Assembly (NCBI GenBank): GCA_028564705.1 | Contig: JAPXFQ010000176.1 | Coordinates: 248,001-312,000 of the forward strand | DNA from: Apricaphanius iberus | Taxonomy: Eukaryota > Chordata > Actinopteri > Cyprinodontiformes > Aphaniidae | Direction: 5' to 3' | DNA: 64,000 bases | Part shown: positions 1 to 11,520 of the stretch, piece by piece | Layout of the letters: every line of letters starts with the position of its first letter | How positions within the stretch are numbered: position 1 is the stretch's first letter | Notes under the pieces: model-generated | Told to the model about the DNA's origin: nothing | What the model saw: only the letters and a program-made list of their open reading frames with translations | Databases searched by the model: none | Position numbers and translations under genes: made by a program

Positions 1-536
1 CTGGTTTCAGCAGGAGGATTTTGTAATTATAAATGAGTCAACTCCTTCCAATTATCAAAATGTTCACATTCCTAGAAGTACTGGGCAAGGAGGAGGAGTT
101 GCAACCCTCTTTCAGTCAGATTTTTAAATTCAGCCTAGACTGATTTTTAACTACAGCTCTTTTGAACATCTAATCCATAGTTTTCCTAATTCAAGCTGCA
201 AAACATTAAAACCACGTTTGTTTGTGGTTTTCTATCATCCACCAGGCCCTTACTCTCAATTCTTGGACCAGATCTCAGATTTTTAATCTGATTTAGTTTT
301 AAACTCTGATCAGGTAATTATAATAGGGGATTTCAATATTCACATGGACATTGAAAGTGAAAGCCTAACTGCAGCCTTTAATATTATCTTAGAGTGAATT
401 GGCTTTACTCTCAGTAGTGATGACTTTATGGGATTCTTCAAAAGTAAAATAAATTCTATTAAAAATAAAATCATTGGCATTCTCCCAAGCATGATTAACT
501 CTCATTAAGTAAATGAGGCAGTATCAGAGAGAACTT
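1..536 (+). mobile_element. L2-type LINE, degenerate endonuclease segment
   Basis: The plus strand reads as a decayed AP-endonuclease domain of a non-LTR retrotransposon. Around 313-345 the translation gives VIIIGDFNIHMD, the conserved endonuclease block, and the 430-530 stretch resembles the linker that precedes the reverse transcriptase in L2-type LINEs. No long ORF survives. The same element seems to continue at about 1796 with its reverse transcriptase, so 537-1795 looks like a later insertion. L2 is inferred from the style of the motifs; a related CR1-group clade is possible. Confidence 0.6.
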
Positions 537-1795
537 GTCAAGGTTTGGTTTAAGGAGGTCCCAGATGTAGCCTTTGCGGCCCATGTTGATTAAAATCCAG
601 TAGAGCAAACTGAGAAGGCGGATAACAAGAACTCAGGACAAACAATGACGATGACCCGACAAGGAGAGACAGACACAGAAGGACATATATACTGAGGGAA
701 TGCAATTAATCAATAGGGAACACCTTGGAGAGGGGAGGAGAACACGGGGAGAACAGCTGATCACAATAAGGCAAACGAGGACACAGGGACTGGCTGGGAA
801 GGAAAATGATTGACAGACAGATCATAACAGTAATGTCCCCCCCAAAAGATGCGCCTGCTGGCGCACCTACCAGGAATGGGAGGAGGAGCCGGAGGACGGA
901 GGGACGAAAGCACTGGAACCCGTTGATGAGGCTGTCAGAGTCAAGGCGGCTGACGGCGTGGATGTCGGAGTCAAGGCTGCAGACGATGTGGATGTCTGAG
1001 TCAAGGCTGCAGACGACGTGGATGTTGGAGTCGAGGCGGCTAACGACGTGGATGTCGGAGTCAAGGCGGCCGAAGAAGTGGATGTCGGAGTCGAGAAGGC
1101 AGAAGACCTGGATACTGGAGTCGAGACAGCAGACGACGTGGATGCTGGAGTCGAGGCGGCCGACGACGTGGATGCTGGAGTCGAGGCGGCTGGCGACGAG
1201 GATGCTGGAGTCGGGGCGGCCGGCCCTGAGGATGCTGGAGTCGAGGCAGCCGGCACCGAGGATGCTGGAGTTGGGGCGGCCAGCAACCAGGACGCTAGAG
1301 TCGAGGCGGCCAGCGACGAGACACAAGCAGACAAGGAGGCCGGCAATAAGGAACCAGCAGACGAGGAGGCCGGCGACCGAGGAAACAGCAGACGAGGGGG
1401 CCGACGAAGAGGAACCAGCAGACGAGGCGGCCGGCAACGAGGATGTTAGAGACGAGGAGCCTTGAGACGAGGAGGAAAGTGATGAGGAACCATCAGGCGA
1501 GGAGGCCGGGGACGAGGAACCTTCAGACAAAGAGCCTTGAGACGGGGACGCCGGCGATGATGAACCTTCAGACGGGGACCCTTGAGTTGAGGAGGCCGGG
1601 GGCATGGAACCTCGAGCCTGGGAGGCCGGCGGCGTGGAACCTCTAGCCTCGGAGGCTGGCGGCGTGGAACCTCTAGCCTGGGAGGCCAGCGGCGTTGAAC
1701 CTTGTGGAGAGTCTGGCGGTGTGGGGTCTGGCTGAACTTGACCTTGTGTTGCAGAGTCTGGCGGAGCTGAACCTTATGATGTGGAGTCTGGTGGG
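537..1795. mobile_element. Unclassified insertion inside the L2 LINE, carrying a minisatellite
   Basis: This stretch separates the endonuclease and reverse transcriptase parts of one LINE, so it was probably inserted. It is GC-richer than its surroundings and its centre is a 30-bp tandem repeat. I could not identify terminal repeats or a transposase. Long ORFs in several frames follow from the 30-bp periodicity and are not taken as genes. Confidence 0.45.
931..1440. repeat. 30-bp minisatellite, about 17 units
   Basis: Units of exactly 30 bp follow each other, two per 60 bases, with a core like GATGTCGGAGTCGAGGCGGC. The array decays towards 1750. Because 30 is a multiple of three, each frame encodes a decapeptide repeat; one plus-strand frame (1018-1449) gives acidic units of the form DVGVEAADDV. 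There is no spacer diversity, so this is not a CRISPR array. Confidence 0.85.
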
Positions 1796-3395
1796 GACAA
1801 ACCAGCCAATCACAGATATTGCTAGGGACATGTTCCCAGTGTCCCTGGTAAAATGACGCCTATGCTTCCAATTGGTAAAATAATTAGACAACATGGAATG
1901 AATTTCCATAGCTATGCTGATGATACACAATTATATTTATCTATATTTATATTAACCTGATGAAACTAATCAGTTAGGTAGATTACAAGTATGTCTCGAA
2001 AACATAAAAACCTATATGACTCTGAATTTTCTACTTTTATAATCAGACAAGACAGAAGTTTGTTGTCTTTGGTTTAGAACCTTTAAAAAAGTAAACTGCA
2101 ATATCAATCACTTCATCTGGATGGCATTAATTTGGTCTCTGGTAATAATGTAAAGAACCTCAGTGTAATTTTTGACCAAGACATGACATTTAAATCCCAT
2201 ATTAAACAGGTTTCTAAGATTTCTTTCTTTCACCTCCGGAATATTGCTAAAATTAGAAACTAGTCCATGTATTTGTTACTTCAAGGCTGTACTACTGTAA
2301 TTCCTTATTATAAGAAAGGGAAAAAAAGCAATTAAAAGCCTTCAATTGATCCAAAATTCTGCAGCAAGAGTTCTGATGAACATTAAAAAGAGAGATCTTA
2401 TTTGTCCTTTTTTGGCTTCTCTCCATTGGCTCCCTGTTAAATCCAGAATAGAGTTTAATATCCTCCTCCTCCATTATAAATCCCTTAATAATCAAGCTCC
2501 AACGTACATCAGAGATCTGATTGTTCCATATGTTCCTAACAGAGCACTTCGTTCTCAGAATGCAGGTCTACTGGTAGTTCTTAGGATTACTAAACGTAGA
2601 ATGGGAGGCAAATATTTTAGTTACCAGGCTCCTCTCCTGTGGAACCAGCTCCCAGTTTAAGTCCGTGAGGCAGCTACTCTGTCTATTTTCAAGACTAGGC
2701 TTAAAACCTTCCTTTTTGATAAAGCTTATAGTTAGTTAGTTATAGAGTGGCTTAGGTTATCCTGAGCTATTTTTGTAGTTATGCTGCTATAGGCTTAGAC
2801 TGTTGGAGGACAGACACACCACTTTTCTTCTCTCTTCTACTTTTCTCTTCTACTACTCTCCAGATATATATTTTTACAGCTGTTACTGCGATTGTTAACC
2901 CAGTTTTCTCTCAGTATCTTTCTCCCCATAGAAGCTCCACACGGTCTGGTACCCTGCTCAACTATAAAGTGGCCTGCTGGGTGGGGAACATAGGTCCAGA
3001 TGATGTCCAAAGTGACAGAGCATCCGCCATGCTGTCTCTTCTCTTTCTTCTCAGACCCCCAGACCATCGTGGCAGATGACCACTTGTACTGAGCCAGGTT
3101 CTCCCTGAGGTTTCTTCCTGTTAAAGGGGAGTTTTTTCCTCTCCAATGTTGCTACATGCTTGCTCAGTATGAGGGATTGCTGAAGAATTGCTGTGGTTTG
3201 AGTCTGCATGATCCGGGCACAACCTTATGTTGATAACTCAACTCAATCTGCTGGGATTCCTTACATGTAAAACTTTTAACTGATTGGAATGTCTGTATAG
3301 TTGTATTGAAATCACTTTGGTTTTAAAGTGCCTTGAGATTACATTTGTTGTGAATTGGCGCTGTATAAATAAAAGTGAATTTAATTTAATTCAAA
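1796..3395 (+). mobile_element. L2-type LINE, reverse transcriptase end and 3' UTR
   Basis: The reverse transcriptase catalytic block reads [10 protein letters not shown] at about 1909-1940, preceded by [12 protein letters not shown]. The C-terminal part is open at 2346-2660. The 3' UTR (about 2700-3395) ends in a tail with TTGTGAATTGGCGCTGTATA and AATAAAAGTGAATT. The same tail recurs at 4850-5095, 5195-5310, 6190-6360, 16085-16506, 18672-18790 and 22395-23085. Stops and indels make this copy inactive. Confidence 0.75.
2346..2660 (+). pseudogene. L2 LINE reverse transcriptase, C-terminal fragment
   Basis: About 104 codons remain open. The peptide has the conserved LINE C-terminal features QNSAARVL, an LHWLPV block, a PSYI-like block (APTYIRDLI) and a final APLLWNQLPV. 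In L2/CR1-group elements this region follows the reverse transcriptase fingers and palm. It is only a fragment of a protein normally over 900 residues long and has no start of its own. It lies in line with the YADD motif upstream and ends just before the element's 3' UTR. Confidence 0.75.
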
Positions 3396-4849
3396 ATAAA
3401 TTAGCTCACACATTTTTATTATACAAGTTTAGAGGAGTCTGATTTTGGAGTCTGTGGGTCATGACGTGTTGAATCTCTCCCACCACCCCAAGGAATGTTT
3501 CATTGAAGATAGCATTCTATGTAATCTCCTCTGATTGTAAGACAGTTTCCTGCTCTCGTTCATCAGATGAATGTGTTTTTGCAGCTGTTACTGTTCTTAT
3601 GGTGCTTACAGCTGTTGGGGATGTTAAATAAAAATATGATATTTGGCTATTTATAGTCAAAGACTGCTTATGGCAGTCAATAAAATTAATAATTTATAGA
3701 AAATTATTATTATTCGGGGCACCACCTGGTTCTACCAGGAACTATTTTAATAGCCAAATTTCTATATCAGTCTCATAATTCTGAAGGAAGGAATTCTTAA
3801 TGTGTATAGGTCATAAACCTTGCAATATGTGTGTGTGTTGAACAAGGAATGACAACTGTTACTTTCCAAGTAGAAGATTTATTTACAAGAAGGGAAGACT
3901 GACATTTAAACACTCAAACTAGTAATAATAGAAACACTACTGATTAAAATAAGCGAAGAGTTAAAATAGAAGACATAAAAAGATGAATATGTAATAAGAG
4001 GGACCATGAATTCTGTTGTGATTCTGCATGCATCTGACCCAGGACTCGATTTACAGATGCTGGAGGGAAAAGATGAATTAGTTTCACTAATTACAAGAGA
4101 AAAATAAGAACATCCTTTGGATAAAGAGATGTTTTTTAAAAATGATCTGGATCAGAATAATTAACTTTTTGGAAATTACTTCTATTCATGAACTGGTCAC
4201 CGAAGTAAACAGTTTAGTTCCAGTATTTAATTACAAAAAACAAATTCAGACACGGTTAATAAGATTAGTTTCTATTCTTAAACAATCTATTTAAACCGAA
4301 TTCTGTTTAAAAAGTTCTTAGCAACCTTTGTTATGAAGTGTTGGCCTGGGCGAACACGTGAGCTTGTGGGCTTTCAGGTAGCCCTCTGCAACGCACATGG
4401 GGTGCTTAGAGTGACTCAAACACATTTATTAAACATTAAACACAAATAGGGAAAACCTTTAAAATTAGTTATTCTAACTAACTGCCTCTGCCCAAACAGA
4501 CCTTATGAATGTTTAAAGTCCTCCGAGTTGCTGCACGGCGATGACGGGAAAGAGGGGGGTGAGGCGACGTTAGCCTAGCGGCTAACAATGGCTCCGATCT
4601 GGTTAGCTGCAGTGAGGTCTTGGCTTGCTGCTCCGTCCAGCTGCGTGGCGATCGGCCCCCGGCATCCACTTTTACACTACCTTTTTGGCAGCTTTCCAGC
4701 TCGGCAATTCTTATCGGCTCTGTGGCGGCGAATGAAATGCGACTTCTGCTGGGTCTGGACCTGCGGCACATGTGGCTCCCACTCATTCAGTCTTGCAGCC
4801 CTTCCGGCAGTCTGAAACTTAGGCTACGTCCACACTAAGCCGATAAGGT
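3396..4849. other. Unassigned AT-rich stretch with one dispersed repeat copy
   Basis: No gene was recognised. Bases 3640-3960 are one copy of a dispersed repeat whose second copy is at 5815-6160; both carry the block CGGGGCACCACCTGG followed by an AT-rich segment and a GTTTATTTACAA-like block. Small ORFs at 4478-4838 on both strands overlap one another and show no recognisable domain. A TAGGCTACGTCCACACTAA motif at about 4820 resembles the end of a DNA-transposon-derived short element. Confidence 0.4.
3640..3960. repeat. Dispersed repeat, copy 1 of 2 (direct)
   Basis: It matches 5815-6160 in the same orientation: a GGCAGTCAATAAAATTAATAA-like start, then CGGGGCACCACCTGG, then a block ending near AAACACTCAAACTAGTAA. 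It may be part of an LTR or a non-autonomous element; no terminal structure was resolved. Confidence 0.6.
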
Positions 4850-5310
4850 TATACGCTTATCGGCTTATCGTATACGATTGCTGAGGAATTGATGTGGTTG
4901 GAGTCTGCATGATCCCGACACAACCTCACGTTGATGACTTAACGCAATCTGCTGGGATTCCTTATATAGAAAACTTTTAACTGATTGAAATGTTTGTATA
5001 GTTGTATTGAAATTAATTTTGTTGTAAAGTGCCTTGATTTAATTTGTTGTGAATTGGCCCTATATAAATAAAAGTGAACTGAATTGAAAATTTAATTATA
5101 TTGGACAGCCAGTTTTAGCTTGCTTCGTAGTACTATTGCCTCTTTCACACCTCTTTAGGAGGTAAGGATGAACTTGAAGAGTAGAACTTTCACTTTTAAC
5201 TGATTCTAATGTTTGTATAATTGTATTGAAATTACTTTTGTTGTAAAGTGCCTTGAGGTGGCATTTGTTGTGAATTGGCGCTATAGAAATAAAAGTGAAT
5301 TGAATTTGAG
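4850..5310 (+). mobile_element. Two L2 LINE 3'-tail fragments
   Basis: Bases 4870-5095 and 5195-5310 repeat the terminal part of the L2 3' UTR seen at 3180-3395, including GTGCCTTGA, TTGTTGTGAATTGG and an AATAAAAGTGAA tail. They are 5'-truncated LINE insertions or a SINE sharing the LINE tail. Confidence 0.7.
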
Positions 5311-5814
5311 AACTTGCGCAGTTGGTGGCTGATAAAATACTTTTTTGCCCCACTGTAGTGCATAAAGATTTTGGCCTGATATGAATTCCCGTATATCGAT
5401 CCCAGAGTATTTCATTTTGTTCATCCAGGCAAAGAACAAACATACAACTATTAAATATAATAAAAATATAATTATATTTGTACTTTTGTATATTTTAAAT
5501 GTACAATAATGATATTTAATGTAATTTCCTTTTTTGCACTTGGATACCGCATCGGTATTCTACCACACAAAAAAATGCAAAGAATTATGAGACAGATCTT
5601 ATTTTCTCTCACTGCTTGTGACAACAAATGGGTTGGATGAATTACATAAAAAATATTAATAAAAATAACAGCAAAATAAAAATTCCAAGTGAAAAAACAG
5701 TTTCTGTAAAATAATTGCAGAGTTTCAACATTTTAAGTATCAGTTCTTGATATCAGTTAACTTTCACCGATGCACTACACAATGTTGAGGTTTTTAAAGG
5801 AAATGCAGCTATTT

Positions 5815-6160
5815 GGTTTAAGGACTTCTTATGCCAGTCAATAACATTAATAATTTATGGAAAATTATCATTTTCGGGGCACCACCTGGTCTACTAAGAG
5901 CTATTTCAATAGTCAAATATATATATATATATCAGTTTCTAATAGTTTAGCACCTGAATAGATAAGGCTGAGGTGAGAAACATGAAGGAATGAATTCTTA
6001 ACGCGTATTGAACATGGAACTTTGCCATATGTAGGCCGAATAAAAATGACAACAATGACTATACAAAGTACAAAAGTTTATTTACAAAAGAAGAAAAAGA
6101 CAAACATTTAATCACTCAAGCTAGTAACTAACACACTACTGAACACTACCAAAATAAATA
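5815..6160. repeat. Dispersed repeat, copy 2 of 2 (direct)
   Basis: Second copy of the 3640-3960 repeat with the same CGGGGCACCACCTGG block. A short (AT)n run at 5927-5938 and several indels distinguish it. Confidence 0.6.
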
Positions 6161-6189
6161 ACTAAAAATGAAAACACAAATGGATTAAT

Positions 6190-6360
6190 TTCTCAGCAAT
6201 CCCTTGTACTGAGCAAGCATGTAGCGACAGTGAAGAGGAAAACCTCCCCTTTAACAGGAAGAACAAAGTACAAGCGGTCCGTTGCCATGACCGTCTGGGG
6301 GTCTGAGAACACAGAGAAGAGACAGCATGGAGGATGTCCGGTCACTTTGAGGATCATCTG
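6190..6360 (-). mobile_element. L2 LINE 3' UTR fragment, reversed
   Basis: Read on the minus strand this matches the 3' UTR at 3010-3190 (TCAGACCCCCAGA, CCTGTTAAAGGGGAG and TACATGCTTGCTCAGTA blocks). No coding capacity. Confidence 0.7.
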
Positions 6361-6459
6361 TTATTTTGTTTTAGATGAGTATAGTTAGTAAAGTCCGCTG
6401 CCTTTAGTCTCTTCAAGAAAGGTATAAGGTGTAAATTATACAGTTTATAAATTCAACAA

Positions 6460-6595
6460 CAGTATCAGATTGGTATCAGGTATCGACAGATACTCAAAAT
6501 CCAGGCATCAGTATCGGGACTGAAAATGTCGGATCGGTGCACCCCTACCCGATAACAATATCTGTATCGGTGCAGCCCTAATTTTTATAGTTAAT
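6460..6595. repeat. Possible hAT-type short element
   Basis: The stretch holds repeated ATCGG/GTATCGG motifs and ends with CTGTATCGGTGCAGCCCTA, which resembles the terminal inverted repeats of hAT-derived short elements common in fish. Only one end is convincing. Confidence 0.3.
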
Positions 6596-7424
6596 TAGGA
6601 AAGTTACACTTTTTTGTATTTACTCATCCATCCACTAAAAATTGGAAAATCGCCTTGCCATCTTCCCAATAGCATGTATGGTCCGAAACAGCCTTTTCAT
6701 TTTGAGCTTCTTTTCTCTGACATAGCCATTAGCCCAGACACTTTGAGTGTCAACATCACAAAAATCCTCCAAACAAGGACTCTGGAGTGCGACTTTGGCT
6801 GGTGTTTATGGTTACACATGCCCAAAAGAGCCCTATGTGTACCAAATGGCGTACACATAGGGCCATTACCTGTGTCCCTTCCGAGCCAACCCCTTTTTTT
6901 TTAACTACCTCTGCCTTAGTTCGAAGCGTGACGAAGCTACCCAACACGCCCACCCATGGACTGATTGGTCCGGTAATATGATATCCCTCTCACTCCTACC
7001 AGCGTTGTCTAGTATGTCCGTCGTCTCTACTCAATGGTGGTGACTCCTCCCCAGCAGCGGTAGCCGCTGATTGGTCTGGAGTTGTTTTTTGTCTCAGAGT
7101 AAGCTATAGTTTCAAATAAGCAGTACACTACAGTTAACTGCAAGCAGCCTAAAATCAAAAAGAAATCAGTGTGAGTTGTGAAATACATAGGTTTTAAACA
7201 CAGTTGGGAATCTTGTCAGCACATATCCTATTTAATCCATAGTCATCACCATGTTGTCATGTTGGCTGAGTGGTTAGTGTTAGTGACTTCTGCTGGGTAG
7301 GCCAAGGTGCAAGTCCTGCTACTGTGGTGTAGAAATTCTTTTTCATATTGGGTTCAGGTTCACAGTCATTCTTCCTGTTTTCAGAAAAAAATACTTTTGC
7401 TGGATTTTTTAAAATTATTATTTA
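6596..7424. other. No gene recognised
   Basis: Short overlapping ORFs on both strands (6614-6981) show no known domain and no splice structure I could defend. Nothing else is seen. Confidence 0.5.
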
Positions 7425-8522
7425 TGAACTGCTCATAAAAAATTAAAGGAGCACTTTTTTATTGGGCATGGCATGAAATCAATTAATCTTGTCTGATAAT
7501 TTTCTGGTTGGTTAAGCGAATGAGGGCATCGTTATTCACTTTCAGCTGTATTGGTGTTCATGGACTTAACAACAGGTGCTCTATAGTGGCAACAATTTGA
7601 AAACCCTCAAAATAGGACTGGTTTTACATGTGCAGGTAATTTCAAGTTTCTCCCTCTTGATCTTTTTTGGCTGGTTTTGGCTTGAGTAATTATCTCTACT
7701 GGCAGTATGAGGCGATTCCTTAACCCTGCAGAAGTTGCACAGGTTGTCCAACTTCTCCAGGATGGCACATCCACACGTGCTGCAGCAAGAAGGTTTAATG
7801 TGTCTCAGGACCGATACCTGCTCCTTTGTGCAAGGCGGAACAGGCTGAGCACTGCTCGTGCCCTACAGAATGACCTCCAGAGGGCCACTGGTGTGAATGT
7901 CTCTACCCAAATAATCAGGAACAGACTTCATGAAGATGGCCTGAGGGCCCAACGTCCTGTAGTGGGCCCTGTGCTCACTGCCCAGCACTGTGGAGCTCGA
8001 CTGGCATTTGCTCAAGAACACCAGAATTGGCAAGTCCGCCACTGGCACCCTTTACTTTTTACAGACGAGAGCAGGTTCACCCTGAGACCCTGTGATAGAC
8101 GTGAAAGAGTCTGGAGAAGACAATGAGAACGTTATGCTGCCTGCAACGTCGTTCAACATGACAGTTTTGGTGGTGGGTCAGTGATGGTCTGGGGAGGCAT
8201 ATCCATGGAGGGATGCCCAGACCTCTACTGCCTAGGAAATGGTGATCTGACTGCCATAAGATATTGAGATGAAATCCTTGAACCCATTGTCAGACCATAC
8301 GCTGGTGCAGAAGGCCCTGGTTTCCTCCTAATGCACGACAATGCCCGGCCTCTGTGTCTACACAATTGAGCCCTCTGTAGGCTGAAAACTTTTATTTCCA
8401 TTAAAAGACTTGGCATCATTTTGTTCCTGTCTTTTTTTTTGTATAGATATCCAACTTCATATTCATATCTGATGTATCTAATGTGTTTCTTTAAAGTGCT
8501 CCTTTAATTTTTGTGAGCAGTG
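7425..8522 (+). mobile_element. Tc1/mariner-type transposon, internally deleted
   Basis: The element is bounded by inverted ends of about 28 bp: left ACTGCTCATAAAAAATTAAA followed by GGAGCACTTT, right AAAGTGCTCC followed by TTTAATTTTTGTGAGCAGT. Between them lies a broken Tc1-type transposase. Total length is about 1.1 kb, shorter than the usual 1.3-1.6 kb of an intact Tc1 element. Exact outer bases and a TA target duplication could not be fixed because the flanks are T/A-rich. Confidence 0.8.
7707..8370 (+). pseudogene. Tc1-type transposase, broken
   Basis: The open part (7707-8126) begins [12 protein letters not shown] and has an N-terminal helix-turn-helix, then a region ending in FTDESRF, which contains the first catalytic aspartate. 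After a stop at 8124-8126 the same protein continues with GGGSVMVWGG and, near 8330, LLMHDNARP, which holds the second aspartate. The glutamate region is gone. The first helix-turn-helix runs straight from VSQD into a later part of the protein, so an internal deletion removed the second DNA-binding helix set. The copy cannot encode an active transposase. A 110-bp piece of the same family is at 15949-16058. Confidence 0.8.
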
Positions 8523-9484
8523 TGTTTTATTTTTAAACCAAGTTCTGACATCAAGACAGTGGCCTGAGCAGTTCTCTATGTTCAGTGCTGAACAGTGTGG
8601 ACGGTCAATAAATTAATGAAGATAGGAGGAATAATAATTCTGTTGATTCATTTGCTCCCCCAAAATGTGCAATGTCTCAATCTTTAATGCATTGTTCAGG
8701 ATGTATCTCAGAGCATCTTATTTTTACAGATGTAAAATCTAGAAGGATGGTGTGGTGGATGTTTTAGGTTTTGTATTTCGATAAATTAAACTAAAAACAC
8801 AATTTTAATGGAAGAGCAGTAGTTTTAATTTAACAATTTTCAATGCAGTATTACTTCTTTTTATTTTTGTGACAAAATATGATTCCCCTGGCTAACATTA
8901 TGAAACAATGGCCAAACCCGTTTTATTTTACAGGATAAAAGGTTCAGAATAGAGGGTGAATATTTGATTCTATTTTTTTTTCATACAGCATCCGAAGTTT
9001 TTCCTATCTTTTTCGTAAAAGAAATTTAAAAAAAAAATTGATTTAAAAAAAAATACTTTCAAAAACCTGCTTTTATTGCAATCACTGTGTCCTTGAGCTG
9101 ACTACAATTTAATCTCCAACTAAAAACAAGCTCCAGAGTATCGTTGTAAAGCAAGATGGTAGGTTGACATCACTCTGAGCTATGGAAGTCTAAGTAGTAA
9201 ATTGGTTAAAAAAAATCACTGTTTTCCACTAATTTAATCTTTAATCATAAACAGAAGAGAGAAGATTTTTGCCGGAGCTTTTGTTAAACTAAGTCCACCC
9301 ATGTCCTTGCCTAGAACCGTTCTTTTGAGATGGTAATGGAAACACAACTTACCCATTCCAGGCCGTAGTGACCCGTTCCATTCTGTACTGTACTGGCCCG
9401 GGTAGAAATGGGGCAAAAGAGAGGTGTTGTGCCTCGCCTGCTGCTGCTTTAACTGCAGGCTCTTCTCCAATTGTTTACAGGAAA
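8523..9484. other. AT-rich stretch without recognised genes
   Basis: Low-complexity A/T runs dominate 8940-9060. A minus-strand ORF at 9234-9470 overlaps a segment with AATGGAAACAC and CCCGTTCCATT motifs that looks repeat-derived; no domain was recognised. Confidence 0.4.
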
Positions 9485-10655
9485 ATGGTTTGTCTTAGGC
9501 CGTTTTCACATGTGTAGCCGTGCCAGAATACGGCCAGAGAAAATGCATATTTCTTCTGTTCAGATGACACATATTTGACGCGTATTTGATTCCAGTGTTT
9601 TACTACACCTAAACAGCAGGTGGCGGTATACAAATAAGTCTGTAGTTATCCAACAAACAAGGGAGTAAGTACCAACGTCATAAAATGAGCGACAGCCTAG
9701 AATGTAAACAAACTGGTCTACTGGTCAGCTTCTACCTGAAAAATTCTGCTCGAGTTGAAAAATCTGAACTCCAGCATCAAATCGCGCCGCGACAACCAAT
9801 CAGGGGACAGAGTTTCAGTGATTCTGTGACTGTCATGGAGTCACAGCCTCAGCAGGACATGGAGGAAATACTGATAAACACTGTGGCTAATCACCCCAAG
9901 CTACATGACACAAGCTGTTTTCAATACAGAGACAGGAAAAAAAAAATATTATAAATAGGTGAAACTATTTAGACAGGAATCCTCTTAACAGGTTTGTGGG
10001 TGGCTCTTAAAAGAGCCGTTGTTGCTGTAAAAGCACGTCTCGGCCTAGAAGTGAGCCTTGAAACAGCCTCCTTACCTGGTTTCCTGGTAGCAGCACCACG
10101 TCCCACGCTGATCAAATATTATAAACTTTTACGAACCGCAGACAGATGGAAAGCTGCTCAGAAATGTAGTTGGTGTGTCGCCAGGCGAAGCTTGGACCTT
10201 CACGGCACAAACTGGGCGAGCAGGTCACGTTCTCCAGGCGGCGAGGAGCCGGTGTTTATGAGAGGCTCGCTGCTGTTTATGGATCCCTCCGCCATAGCTA
10301 GACTGTATCTGTAGCTCACCAAACCCCCGGTGCAGCGGTCCCAGCTCTAACGGAGGCCAGACCGAACACGTAATCCACTGTCCTCCGTCAGCTCGATTCA
10401 TAATCCACCGCCAGCTGCACTGTAGCCCCAGCTCCGCTGAAGCCCGGGCCGAACACGCAGTACTCCGCCAGCTCGGTCCTCCACCGCCAGCTGCACTGTA
10501 GCCCCAGCTCCACTGAAGGCCAGTTTTCGCGTGAAAATACCATATTTGAAGCGCGACCAGTTCGCGTTGTACACGCTTCAAGGTGCGAATGTTCTAGCAT
10601 CCAGCTGGGGGCATGTGGCGCGTTTTGACGCTTTTGGTGTGGACACAGCGTTAGT
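9485..10655. mobile_element. Harbinger/PIF-type transposon remnant (tentative)
   Basis: The stretch is GC-richer than its flanks. It contains a MADF-like coding fragment and ends in GGTGTGGACACAGCGTTAG, which is roughly complementary to the opening AGGCCGTTTTCACATGTG. PIF/Harbinger elements commonly carry a separate Myb/MADF protein beside the nuclease. The nuclease gene is absent. A 75-bp tandem duplication with the core CCACCGCCAGCTGCACTGTA lies at 10402-10520. Confidence 0.45.
9685..9954 (+). pseudogene. MADF-domain fragment of a Harbinger-type accessory protein
   Basis: An 89-codon ORF. Residues about 57-87 read EEILINTVANHPKLHD followed by TSCFQYRDRKKK, matching the first half of the MADF DNA-binding domain (Leu/Ile-rich helix, then a HP-x-L-Y/H-D turn, then YRDR). 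In PIF/Harbinger transposons this protein helps the nuclease reach the element ends. The ORF stops after an A-run at 9938-9947, inside the domain, so it is truncated, perhaps by a frameshift. A host MADF gene is less likely because no further exons were seen. Confidence 0.5.
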
Positions 10656-10934
10656 CTTTTCAACTACTGATTGCTTCTATTGGAAAATGTTTTCCTAATT
10701 TTAAAACTTTTTGTGTAATTTACTTTTTAATAAACTTTTTGGCTGAAGAGATACCTACTTGCAGTCTCTGGTGCAGCAGCACATGGATTCATGAGAAGTT
10801 ATCTATCTAGCAAAACTCCAAAAACCCATGACAACAACATCTGCAACAACCTCACTATGTGATTACCAAGAAATGTGTGACCATTTTCGTTCCATGATGT
10901 TTAGGAACCATATTAGGTATTGTATAAGTTTATT
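10656..10934. other. No feature recognised
   Basis: AT-rich spacer between the Harbinger remnant and the 3' end of the minus-strand LINE. Confidence 0.4.
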
Positions 10935-11194
10935 TGTTTAATTTAAATTTTTTTTGTATTATTCTTTATTTCGAATGTGTATTAGCCAACAAATACAAAA
11001 AAAAAAAATGAAATAAAACCTTGGCAAAGTGAACATAAACTGAGAGACACATATTAAATTCAAGTTACACATTCGAAAAGGAGTGGGAAGAAGTATGAAC
11101 TTATTTTATCCCACCCCTTCTTAAAAAAAAAATCAACAGCATTTAACTAACTAGCCACCGGTCAAACAGTATAGCAAATAGCAAAAATAGAAAT

Positions 11195-11520
11195 AAAATA
11201 AAAATAATAATAATGGCAACACTAGAAGTAATTATACTAATAGTAACAATATCAGTAACCACGGTATCAATACTATTATTAATAACAATATTATTATCAG
11301 TATCATTAATTATAATCATAACAATAATAATAACAATAATAATAATGATGATAAACAATAAACCACCAACGGTAATAATGTTCATTGTCTACCTTACTAC
11401 TACTAGTAATAATAATAACAGAGATAATAATACTTTACCACCAGCATCCCCACCAATAACAATAATAATAATAATAATAATAATGATAACAATGAAAACA
11501 TCAACAACAGTAATGATATC
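11195..11520. repeat. Imperfect trinucleotide (AAT/AAC) microsatellite
   Basis: Long runs of ATA, ATT and ACA triplets on the plus strand. The overlapping ORFs on both strands encode only I/T/N- or V/I-rich low-complexity peptide and are artefacts. It sits in the LINE 3' UTR. Confidence 0.85.

Noticed and set aside
931..1440. Regular 30-bp repeats as a possible CRISPR array
   Set aside because: There are no unique spacers between repeats, and the surroundings are vertebrate retroelements.
706..1605. A 299-codon minus-strand ORF and overlapping plus-strand ORFs
   Set aside because: They arise from the 30-bp minisatellite, whose length is a multiple of three. The peptides are pure S/P/A or D/V/R repeats with no domain.
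4478..4838. Overlapping ORFs of 72-102 codons on both strands
   Set aside because: They are shadows of one another in a GC-rich patch, with no recognised domain or splice context.
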